A DNA stretch of 6,451 nt from an uncultured Porphyromonadaceae bacterium. Its GTDB lineage: Bacteria > Bacteroidota > Bacteroidia > Bacteroidales > Muribaculaceae. This document shows positions 1-5,253 of the stretch, piece after piece. The position numbers were made by a program, and so were the translations under genes. The notes beneath the pieces are model-generated. The model ran no database searches. It saw only the letters and a list, made by a program, of their open reading frames with translations, and had not been told where the DNA came from. The number at the start of each line of letters is the position of its first letter. The stretch's first letter is position 1. The DNA is taken from positions 1-6,451 of the forward strand of contig URTA01000087.1 in NCBI GenBank assembly GCA_900550645.1, in the 5' to 3' direction.

Positions 1-288
1 CTGCTCTTCAAGAAGTTGGGTGTGCCTCTCTGCGGTTTAGCGGACAGTAATAATTCAATAACTCCTCTGACGGAGGCGGATGTCAAGTGGTATCTGCCGG
101 CGAGCGGACAGTTCAACGGTGCGAGCGGACTGACATTTGGAGCGGGCTGCACAGAGATGTCTGGCGCTGATTTCTGGTCATCGACGGCTGTCAACGACAA
201 TGCGAATGCCGTATCGTGGGACGGCGCGGCGAATACGTCTGACCGTATGCTGAACAAGCGTGTGCGTGCCGTCCGCAAAAGGGACTGA
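1..288 (+). CDS. 3' end of a surface/secreted protein with FISUMP or DUF1566-like C-terminus (partial)
   Basis: The reading frame is open from the first base and stops with TGA at 286-288, so 95 C-terminal residues are visible and the true start lies upstream. A TTG at 16 could be read as a start but is very unlikely to be real, because the frame continues upstream of it. The visible part has the layout of FISUMP/DUF1566-like domains: a WYLPA segment (visible residues 30-34), a Gly/Ser-rich stretch, FWSST (58-62), and a closing RVRAVRK (87-93). This arrangement is common at the C-termini of fimbrillin-like and other lipoproteins or cell-surface proteins of Bacteroidales. No signal peptide, anchor or adhesin domain can be assessed because the N-terminus is missing. 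The role is therefore inferred only as an exported or surface protein. The gene ends 63 nt before an intrinsic terminator, so it is probably the last gene of its transcript. Confidence 0.6.
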   Translation: MLFKKLGVPLCGLADSNNSITPLTEADVKWYLPASGQFNGASGLTFGAGCTEMSGADFWSSTAVNDNANAVSWDGAANTSDRMLNKRVRAVRKRD

Positions 289-351
289 CATACTGATTTA
301 AACATATACTAAATTCCAAATACACAATAAATTTTCAATTAAATTCCCCGT

Positions 352-384
352 GGGTCGTTCGATGTGAATCGCGCGGCCCTTTTT
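352..384 (+). terminator. Intrinsic terminator of the partial surface-protein gene
   Basis: The arms 352-363 and 368-379 form a 12-position stem containing one T/C mismatch and two G-T wobbles. The loop is GTGA, and TTTTT follows at 380-384. The position, 63 nt after the stop of the + strand gene, fits a rho-independent terminator. On the minus strand the stem is not followed by a T-run, although it could still slow the convergent transcript that ends near 465. Confidence 0.75.
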
Positions 385-464
385 ATATCATTGGCCTCTG
401 CCGTGTCCCAAGTTTTTCGGTGACTTGCGAGTTCTAGGAGTGTTTTGGAAGTGAAAGGCCGGCT

Positions 465-911
465 TTATTTGCGGCGGGCTTCGCTGACGATGAGGAGCAC
501 TTCGTCGCGGATGGCCGTGGGCAGCTCGATGCCGCGTATCGCCAGTGACCGTACCCATGCTGACACTTCCTCGGGGCGCATGGTCATCAGTATGTCGCAG
601 AATTGCTCTGTCTGTTCCGGGGTGTATGCGTCGGCGGCTGTGCCCTGGTATTTGTCAAGTTCCTCGTCGTCGAAATATTCAGCCTCGGTGGTGAACGGCG
701 ACAGCGTTTCTTTCTCGCAGACTATGTGCATGCCGCAACATTCCCCGCTGTTCTCTTCCCCATCGGTTTCAGCTTCGGTTGCTGCGGGTTCATCGGTTTG
801 CTCCGCATTGCCGTTTTCTGGATTCCGGCGGCGGTAATACAGGCGGTCGGCGAGGTATAGCACCAGTCCGATTGCGGCGGTGACGGCGAGGATGATCAAT
901 GCTCCGGTCAT
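465..911 (-). CDS. Conserved small membrane-anchored protein with a Cys/His cluster, function unknown
   Basis: This gene encodes 148 residues, starting at ATG (909-911) and ending at TAA (465-467). I cannot assign a function. Three parts are visible. An N-terminal hydrophobic helix (about residues 4-20) is followed by RRR, suggesting one membrane span with the rest in the cytoplasm. A low-complexity acidic linker (about 30-56) is rich in Glu, Ala and Thr. A compact C-terminal domain begins with ECCGMHIVCEK (57-67), continues with YFDDEELDKY (79-88), and ends in a helical part containing the EVSAWVRSLAIRGIELP segment. Cys58, Cys59, His62 and Cys65 form a possible metal or redox site; this is inference. 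From memory, proteins of this design occur beside aroA in other Bacteroidales and are usually annotated as hypothetical. The start codon overlaps the aroA stop by 4 nt (ATGA), so the gene is probably translationally coupled and last in its operon. No clear terminator is seen after it on this strand. Confidence 0.75.
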   Translation of the reverse strand: MTGALIILAVTAAIGLVLYLADRLYYRRRNPENGNAEQTDEPAATEAETDGEENSGECCGMHIVCEKETLSPFTTEAEYFDDEELDKYQGTAADAYTPEQTEQFCDILMTMRPEEVSAWVRSLAIRGIELPTAIRDEVLLIVSEARRK

Positions 912-2179
912 GGTGTGTCTGATTTATTGGTGAGGGTGATGCCATACCCGAGCTGTGCGAGGCGGTCGAAGTAGCCGGGGAACGATTTGTCAACGCATGC
1001 GGCATCGCGTATGTTCATAGGGCGGAATATTGCGAGCGGGGCGGCGGCCATGGCTATGCGGTGGTCGCCGGCTGCGTCAACGGTTGCTGTGTTTTCGGGA
1101 GGGGAGTAATGCCCGCTTTCCAGTGTGTCGTTGGTGACGGTGACGGCATATCCGAGGCTGCGCAGCATCGCGCTGACTGTGGCAAGGCGGTTGCTCTCCT
1201 TGTGCCGCAGGTGTGAGATGCCGTACAGGCGGAAGGGTATGCGGAGTCCGCTGAGTGTAGCCGCTACTGTCGGGACGAGGTCAATGATGCCGCCCATGTA
1301 TAAGTCGAAATGCTCGGTATCGCCCCATGTCGTCTTCTCGATGGTTGCGCCGCTGTCGTCGTAAGTGGTTTTGACGCCGAGTTGCCGGTATATGCCGGCG
1401 ATTGCGTTGTCGCCCTGCAATGTGTCCTGTGGTCGGCGCAGCCCCTCCATGCGTATGCGCAATGCGCCGGGGCTGCGTAATGCCATGGCCTCATACATGT
1501 ATGAGGCTGCGCTCCAGTCGCTTTCGGGCGGGCGTGTGTCGTGGGTGAGGCTCCCGGGGCTGACTATGATGTCGCGTGCTTCTGTGCAGATTTGTGCGCC
1601 GGCAGCGCGGAGCATCTTCATGGTCATCTGCGAGTAGGGCGTTGAAACTGCAGTTCCGGTGCAGTGTATGTGCAGCCCGTGGCGCGTCCAGGGGGCGGCG
1701 AGCAACAGCGACGACAGGTATTGCGAGCTCTCGGAGGTGTCAACCTCGACTTTGCCGCCACATATTTCGCCTGGGGTTATCTCGAGCGGCGCGTGACCGT
1801 CTGCTCCGGCATGCCTGACGCGGCAGCCGAGGGCGGCAAGCGCGTTGACGAGCGGTGCAATGGGGCGGCGTTGGAGCTGCTCGCTTCCTGTCAGCACGGT
1901 CATGGCATTCGCCCGCATACATATATATGAGGCGATGAAACGCAATGCCGTCCCTGAGCTGCTGACATCGATTAAGGACTCTCCGCGCCGGACAGCGGTG
2001 ATGGCTCGGTGCAGGCAGCGCAGGTCGTCGCACCAGCTGTCATCGTATGGCGGCAGGGGCGCGTCGGCGTATGCAGCGATCATCATCTGCCGCGCCGCGA
2101 TGCTTTTCGACGGGGGCAGGGCTATCGAAATCTCGTCGCTTGGTCGAGTGCCAATGCGTATGTATGCGTTGCTGCTCAC
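908..2179 (-). CDS. aroA: 3-phosphoshikimate 1-carboxyvinyltransferase (EPSP synthase)
   Basis: AroA transfers the enolpyruvyl group of phosphoenolpyruvate to shikimate-3-phosphate, the sixth step of the cytosolic shikimate pathway. The 423-residue length is normal for the family. Substrate-site segments occur in the expected order: PPSKSIAAR (22-30; Lys25, Ser26 and Arg30 match E. coli Lys22, Ser23 and Arg27), SSGTALRF (74-81), QRRPI with Arg105, SSQYLSSLLL (151-160), IIDLVPT with Asp300 (catalytic Asp313 in E. coli), HKESNR with Glu328 and Arg331, DHRIAM with Arg374, and VDKSFPGYF with Lys398. The start is GTG at 2179, in a GTGA overlap with the queA stop; it places the first beta strand at the usual distance before the SKS motif. 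The stop overlaps the ATG of the following small gene. Deviations are Asn330 where most enzymes have Asp (KETDR/KESDR), and Ser74/Phe81 instead of Asn and Pro around the GTA loop. All main catalytic residues are present, so the enzyme should be active. Confidence 0.95.
   Translation of the reverse strand: MSSNAYIRIGTRPSDEISIALPPSKSIAARQMMIAAYADAPLPPYDDSWCDDLRCLHRAITAVRRGESLIDVSSSGTALRFIASYICMRANAMTVLTGSEQLQRRPIAPLVNALAALGCRVRHAGADGHAPLEITPGEICGGKVEVDTSESSQYLSSLLLAAPWTRHGLHIHCTGTAVSTPYSQMTMKMLRAAGAQICTEARDIIVSPGSLTHDTRPPESDWSAASYMYEAMALRSPGALRIRMEGLRRPQDTLQGDNAIAGIYRQLGVKTTYDDSGATIEKTTWGDTEHFDLYMGGIIDLVPTVAATLSGLRIPFRLYGISHLRHKESNRLATVSAMLRSLGYAVTVTNDTLESGHYSPPENTATVDAAGDHRIAMAAAPLAIFRPMNIRDAACVDKSFPGYFDRLAQLGYGITLTNKSDTP
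1488..1507. repeat. Perfect 20-bp palindrome inside aroA
   Basis: The ten bases GCCTCATACA at 1488-1497 are followed directly by their exact reverse complement at 1498-1507. The palindrome encodes AroA residues 225 to 231 (ASYMYEA), within the moderately conserved region after the SSQ motif. It may be a chance product of the codons used, or a protein-binding or processing site. It has no loop, so it would form only a cruciform or a very tight RNA hairpin. Confidence 0.55.
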
Positions 2180-3453
2180 GTTTCAGAAGCGCGGAAAAAC
2201 AGGCAAGCGTCGCCGTATGACAGGAATCGGTAGCTGCCCGCGAGCGCGTGGTCATATACGCGCCGCCAACGCTCGCCGCCGTCCTCGTCCTTGCCGAGAA
2301 AAGAGGAGACGAGCAGCAGCAGCGTCGATTGCGGCTGGTGAAAGTTGGTGACCATGGCATCGGTGATGCGCCACTGGAAGCTGGGGGCAATCATTATCGC
2401 AGTCGAGGAGGTGAAGGTCGTTATGCCGTGGCTGTCCATGTATGCGGCGAGGGCTTCGAGCATCTCGATGGTGTTCATCTCGGCGGTGTCGCCGCTGTAT
2501 GCCTCCCACTGCGTGACGTGCGGGTCTTCGCCGCGCATTATGTGCCGCCCGGCGTATGGAAGCGACTCGAGGGTGCGCACGCTCGTTGTGCCTATGGCAG
2601 TCAGCGGCTGTCCGGCGCGTTTGGCGGCGATTACCGCCTCCAGCACATCGCGGCTGATGCCGTAGACCTCTGTGTGCATGGGGTGTCCCCCGATTTCATC
2701 GCTCTTGACCGGCTGGAACGTGCCCGCGCCGACGTGCAGTGTCAGTTCGCGGCGTTCTATCCCTGCGTCGGCGAGTGTGCTTATCATCTTGTCTGTGAAG
2801 TGCAGCCCGGCTGTCGGTGCTGCCACCGACCCCTTTATTTTTGAATAAACTGTCTGGTAGTCAGTGTCGTCGCACTCTTCGGATGCACGCCCGAGGTACG
2901 GGGGGATGGGTATGCGTCCAGCAGCATCGACGATGTCGGCAAATGTTGCCGAGGGGTCGTCCCATTGCAGTTCCACGAGGTGCGAGTTGCCGGCACACGC
3001 CTCCATGCGCGTAGCCCGCAGCGTGACGTTGCGTTGCGGCTCGCCGAGGGCTATTGCACGCTCCAGCGCGTCCTGCTTCCATCGTTTCAGGTTGCCTACC
3101 ATGCACTTCCATACGCAGCGTCCGCGAGTCTGGAACACCAGCGCATAGTCGGACGGCTCTTCCGGCTCGAGCAGGAAGACTTCTATCACCGAGCCGGTGG
3201 GTTTGCGGAATTGCAGCCGTGCGTTGATGACTCGCGTGTTGTTGCACACCATGAGCGACCCTTTGGTGAGCAGCTCTGGCAGCGCGTCAAATCGCTTGTC
3301 AGCAATATTTCCCTGGCTGTCGCACGTCAGCAGCAGACAACGGTCGCGGTCTGCGAGCGGATGCTTTGCTATCCGTGCGTCGTCGAGCGGGTAGTCATAG
3401 TCGGCTATATGTATGCCGCAAACGTCCGGCATGGTTTCGTCAGTTTCTTTCAT
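2176..3453 (-). CDS. queA: S-adenosylmethionine:tRNA ribosyltransferase-isomerase, long QueA form
   Basis: QueA moves and isomerises the ribose of S-adenosylmethionine onto preQ1 at tRNA position 34, giving epoxyqueuosine. Family motifs run through the protein (numbered from ATG 3453): LADRDR (33-38), NNTRVINARL (71-80), IPIPPYLGR (181-189), YQTVYSKIKGSVAAPTAGLH (199-218), LTLHVGAGTFQPVK (237-250), HPMHTE (257-262), GTTSVRTLESL (288-298), TNFHQPQSTLLLLVSSFLG (369-387) and YRFLSYGDACLF (408-419). At 425 residues it is about 70 longer than E. coli QueA. Extra sequence lies around 100-170 (the CVWKCMVGNLKRW region) and before the TNFHQP motif. This long form is, to my knowledge, a second QueA type in Bacteroidetes, so its exact tRNA substrate is less certain than the name suggests. 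ATG 3453 is preferred; ATG 3432 (MPDVCGIHI) is possible. A TTG at 3471 lies in the upstream hairpin and is rejected. The stop overlaps the aroA GTG by 4 nt. Confidence 0.88.
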   Translation of the reverse strand: MKETDETMPDVCGIHIADYDYPLDDARIAKHPLADRDRCLLLTCDSQGNIADKRFDALPELLTKGSLMVCNNTRVINARLQFRKPTGSVIEVFLLEPEEPSDYALVFQTRGRCVWKCMVGNLKRWKQDALERAIALGEPQRNVTLRATRMEACAGNSHLVELQWDDPSATFADIVDAAGRIPIPPYLGRASEECDDTDYQTVYSKIKGSVAAPTAGLHFTDKMISTLADAGIERRELTLHVGAGTFQPVKSDEIGGHPMHTEVYGISRDVLEAVIAAKRAGQPLTAIGTTSVRTLESLPYAGRHIMRGEDPHVTQWEAYSGDTAEMNTIEMLEALAAYMDSHGITTFTSSTAIMIAPSFQWRITDAMVTNFHQPQSTLLLLVSSFLGKDEDGGERWRRVYDHALAGSYRFLSYGDACLFFRASET

Positions 3454-3469
3454 ATTAATGTATAATTGC

Positions 3470-3504
3470 AAAAGCCGGTACGCGGCGTGCCGCGTACCAG
3501 GCTT
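3470..3504 (-). terminator. Hairpin between purB and queA, probable terminator or attenuator
   Basis: On the minus strand, AAGCC, one bulged T, a perfect 10-bp inverted repeat (3477-3486 with 3489-3498) and GGCTT form a GC-rich stem of about 15 bp. It runs from 3504 to 3472 and leads into TTTT at 3473-3470. It begins 26 nt past the purB stop and ends about 17 nt before the queA ATG. A second, smaller 6-bp hairpin (3516-3521 with 3525-3530) touches the purB stop codon. The T-run is short, so termination may be partial. Confidence 0.65.
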
Positions 3505-3529
3505 GTACGGTTTTTACACACGCTGTGTG

Positions 3530-4873
3530 TCAGAACCCTGTGTAATTCAGAGGGGTGAGGGCAAGGAGCTGCGTCTTGACTTCGTCGCGCACATTGAGCG
3601 AGTTGATAAATTCGGCGAGGCTCTCCTGCGTGACTTCGCTGTTGACGCGAGTCAAAGCCTTCAAAGCCTCGTATGGCTTTTCGTATCCCTCGCGGCGCAG
3701 GACGGTCTGTATGGCTTCTGCCAGCACGTTCCAGCGGCGTCCCAGGTCGTCATGTATAGCCTCGCGGTTGATAAGCAGCTTGTCGAGGCCTTTCAGTGTC
3801 GAGGCGAAGGCGATGACTGAATGTCCCATCGGCACGCCCACGTTGCGCAGCACTGTCGAGTCGGTCAGGTCGCGCTGCAGGCGCGAAACCGGCAGCTTCT
3901 GCGACAGGTGCGCGTAAATGGCGTTGGCGATGCCCAGGTTGCCTTCCGAGTTCTCATAGTCTATTGGGTTGACTTTGTGCGGCATGGCAGAGCTTCCGAC
4001 CTCGCCGGCCTTGATTTTCTGCTTGAAATAGTCCATTGATATGTACATCCAGAAGTCGCGGTCCAGGTCGAGGATTATAGTGTTGATGCGGCGCAGCGCG
4101 TCAAACAGAGCCGCCATGTTGTCATAATTTGATATCTGCGTTGTCACTTCCTCGCGCTCGATGCCGAGGCTTTCGCGCAGGAAGCGGTTGCCGAATGCCG
4201 GCCAGTCAATGCCCGGGTATGCCACATGGTGTGCATTCATGTTGCCTGTCGCGCCGCCGAACTTGCCGCTTATCTTCACGCCGCGCAGCGCGTTGATCTG
4301 CTGGCGCAGGCGGTATACGTACACGTTTATCTCCTTGCCCAGGCGTGTCGGAGTGGCGGGCTGCCCGTGTGTGCGTGCCAGCATAGGCACGTCTGCCCAT
4401 TCCTCTGCCAGCGAGGCGAGGCGCGACACGAGCTGCTCGAGCAGCGGGCAGTACACCTTGTTCAGCGCGTCCTTTATCGACATGGGCACGGCGGTATTGT
4501 TGATGTCCTGCGATGTCAGCCCGAAATGGATGAACTCCTTGTATTCTTGCAGCCCGAGCGCATCGAAGCGGCTTTTCAGGAAATACTCGACGGCTTTCAC
4601 GTCGTGGTTGGTGACGCTTTCTGTCGCCTTGATTTCGAGTGCGTCGTCTGTTGTGAACTCTTCGTAGACCTGGCGCAGCTTGGCGAACATTGAATCGTCA
4701 ATGCCGGACAGCTCCTTCAGCCCAGCCTGGCACAGGGCGATGAAGTATTCCACTTCGACTTTGACACGGTAGCGTATCAGTCCGAACTCGGAGAAATACT
4801 TGTCCAGTCCCTCGCATTTCGACCGGTAGCGTCCATCTATCGGCGAAATCGCCGTGAGTGTAGATAATTCCAT
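3530..4873 (-). CDS. purB: Adenylosuccinate lyase
   Basis: PurB cleaves fumarate from SAICAR and from adenylosuccinate, serving both the de novo purine pathway and the AMP branch. The protein is 447 residues, close to the roughly 456 of the E. coli-type enzyme, and belongs to the fumarase/aspartase superfamily of tetrameric cytosolic enzymes. Visible landmarks are SPIDGRYRSK (10-19), TESVTNHDVKAVEYFL (84-99), HFGLTSQDINNTA (116-128), ARTHGQPATPTRLGKE (166-181) with catalytic-type His169, and the family signature SSAMPHKVNPIDYENSEGN (294-312), whose flexible-loop serine is the expected general base. RDLTDSTVLRN (334-344) also matches. ATG 4873 is chosen because ELSTLTAISPIDGRY begins the family fold directly. 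The frame stays open up to 4945, but that stretch is Cys-rich, unlike the family, and includes the promoter. Transcription probably starts from a TAATTTTG box at 4941-4934, leaving a leader of about 50 nt with a hairpin. Confidence 0.96.
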   Translation of the reverse strand: MELSTLTAISPIDGRYRSKCEGLDKYFSEFGLIRYRVKVEVEYFIALCQAGLKELSGIDDSMFAKLRQVYEEFTTDDALEIKATESVTNHDVKAVEYFLKSRFDALGLQEYKEFIHFGLTSQDINNTAVPMSIKDALNKVYCPLLEQLVSRLASLAEEWADVPMLARTHGQPATPTRLGKEINVYVYRLRQQINALRGVKISGKFGGATGNMNAHHVAYPGIDWPAFGNRFLRESLGIEREEVTTQISNYDNMAALFDALRRINTIILDLDRDFWMYISMDYFKQKIKAGEVGSSAMPHKVNPIDYENSEGNLGIANAIYAHLSQKLPVSRLQRDLTDSTVLRNVGVPMGHSVIAFASTLKGLDKLLINREAIHDDLGRRWNVLAEAIQTVLRREGYEKPYEALKALTRVNSEVTQESLAEFINSLNVRDEVKTQLLALTPLNYTGF

Positions 4874-4889
4874 AATGTAGTGTGTGTTA

Positions 4890-4919
4890 GTGCATTGCGG
4901 TGATATGCCGCAGCTGCAC
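4890..4919 (-). promoter_or_regulatory. Hairpin in the purB 5' leader
   Basis: On the minus strand GTGCA, GC, TGCGG, a 7-nt loop CATATCA, CCGCA, A and TGCAC form a two-part stem of 5 + 5 bp with a small asymmetric internal loop. It would lie near the 5' end of the purB transcript, 16 nt before the ATG. There is no T-run, so it is not an obvious attenuator. RNA stability or a protein-binding role is possible; this is inference. Confidence 0.45.
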
Positions 4920-4933
4920 GAAAAATTTCCACG

Positions 4934-4965
4934 CAAAATTAGCAAAAAAATTTGGTGGTGTAAAA
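4934..4965 (-). promoter_or_regulatory. Promoter of purB, Bacteroidetes type
   Basis: The minus strand carries a perfect -7 box TAATTTTG (4941 to 4934). A T-rich TTTT lies at 4965-4962, 20 nt upstream, in the place of the -33 TTTG; the -33 match is therefore imperfect. Distance to the purB ATG fits a leader of about 50 nt. It overlaps the divergent tRNA promoter. Confidence 0.65.
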
Positions 4966-4982
4966 TGAATGTAGTAACTTTG
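4951..4982 (+). promoter_or_regulatory. Promoter of tRNA-Val, Bacteroidetes type
   Basis: TTTG at 4951-4954, a 20-nt spacer, and TAACTTTG at 4975-4982 match the Bacteroidetes vegetative sigma-factor consensus (TTTG and TAnnTTTG) exactly. The tRNA begins 12 nt after the -7 box, so the precursor would have a very short 5' leader. Confidence 0.85.
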
Positions 4983-4994
4983 CAGTCGCAAACG

Positions 4995-5069
4995 GGGCGC
5001 TTAGCTCAGCTGGTTTAGAGCGTCTGCCTTACAAGCAGAGGGTCGGGGGTTCGAATCCCTCAGCGCCCA
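4995..5069 (+). tRNA. tRNA-Val, anticodon TAC
   Basis: The 75-nt sequence folds into a full cloverleaf. The acceptor stem is GGGCGCT with AGCGCCC, the D stem is GCTC with GAGC, and the anticodon stem is TCTGC with GCAGA around the loop CTTACAA. The T arm is GGGGG-TTCGAAT-CCCTC with one G-T pair. The anticodon TAC lies at 5030-5032 and reads GUA and related valine codons. The discriminator base is A (5069). The following bases are CCCG, so CCA is not encoded and must be added after transcription. It has its own promoter and a following hairpin, so it is probably a single-gene transcript. Confidence 0.97.
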
Positions 5070-5073
5070 CCCG

Positions 5074-5107
5074 CAAGGCCGCTTATCCTTAAGGATAGGC
5101 GGCCTTG
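5074..5107 (+). terminator. Strong hairpin directly after tRNA-Val, terminator-like but without U-tract
   Basis: CAAGGCCGCTTATCC (5074-5088) pairs with GGATAGGCGGCCTTG (5093-5107) over 15 positions with a single T-G wobble and a TTAA loop. It begins 4 nt past the mature tRNA end. The downstream bases TCGTATACTATATT are A/T-rich but lack the usual T-run. Termination is the most likely role, with 3' trimming of the precursor stopped or guided by the stem as an alternative. Confidence 0.6.
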
Positions 5108-5161
5108 TCGTATACTATATTATATGTATAGCATTGCTGCCGTTGCCAGGACGCTGCACTA

Positions 5162-5192
5162 TTGCCTATTTTCGTTTTTATGCCTAATTTTG
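5162..5192 (+). promoter_or_regulatory. Promoter of ychF, Bacteroidetes type
   Basis: TTG at 5162-5164, a 20-nt spacer and a perfect TAATTTTG at 5185-5192 match the consensus with the same spacing as the tRNA promoter. The predicted leader to the ATG at 5254 is roughly 55 nt. The leader has no Shine-Dalgarno sequence and becomes very A/T-rich just before the start. Related GCCTATTTT motifs lie on either side of the -7 box. Confidence 0.75.
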
Positions 5193-5253
5193 CACGGCAT
5201 TAGCCTCGGCTCGTGCCTATTTTGTCTCAAATTATATACATACATATTATTAT

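Noticed and set aside
16..288. Short complete gene starting at TTG 16
   Set aside because: The frame remains open to base 1 and the product is only the tail of a larger domain, so this is a truncated gene at the window edge.
412..464. Possible terminator for the minus-strand operon just after its stop (AAAG/CTTT around GCCGGC)
   Set aside because: The stem is only about 4 bp and is not followed by a T-run, so it cannot be supported as a terminator.
445..837. A 130-codon plus-strand frame opposite the small membrane protein
   Set aside because: The Ser-rich, low-complexity product is typical of an antisense frame. The minus-strand gene has a membrane helix, conserved-looking domain and operon overlap.
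2248..2844. A 198-codon open frame on the plus strand inside queA
   Set aside because: It is antisense to conserved QueA motifs, and the product has no recognisable domain and no promoter or leader of its own.
4874..4945. N-terminal extension of purB to a TTG at 4945
   Set aside because: The added residues are Cys-rich and unlike the family, and the segment contains the predicted purB promoter, so it would not be in the transcript.
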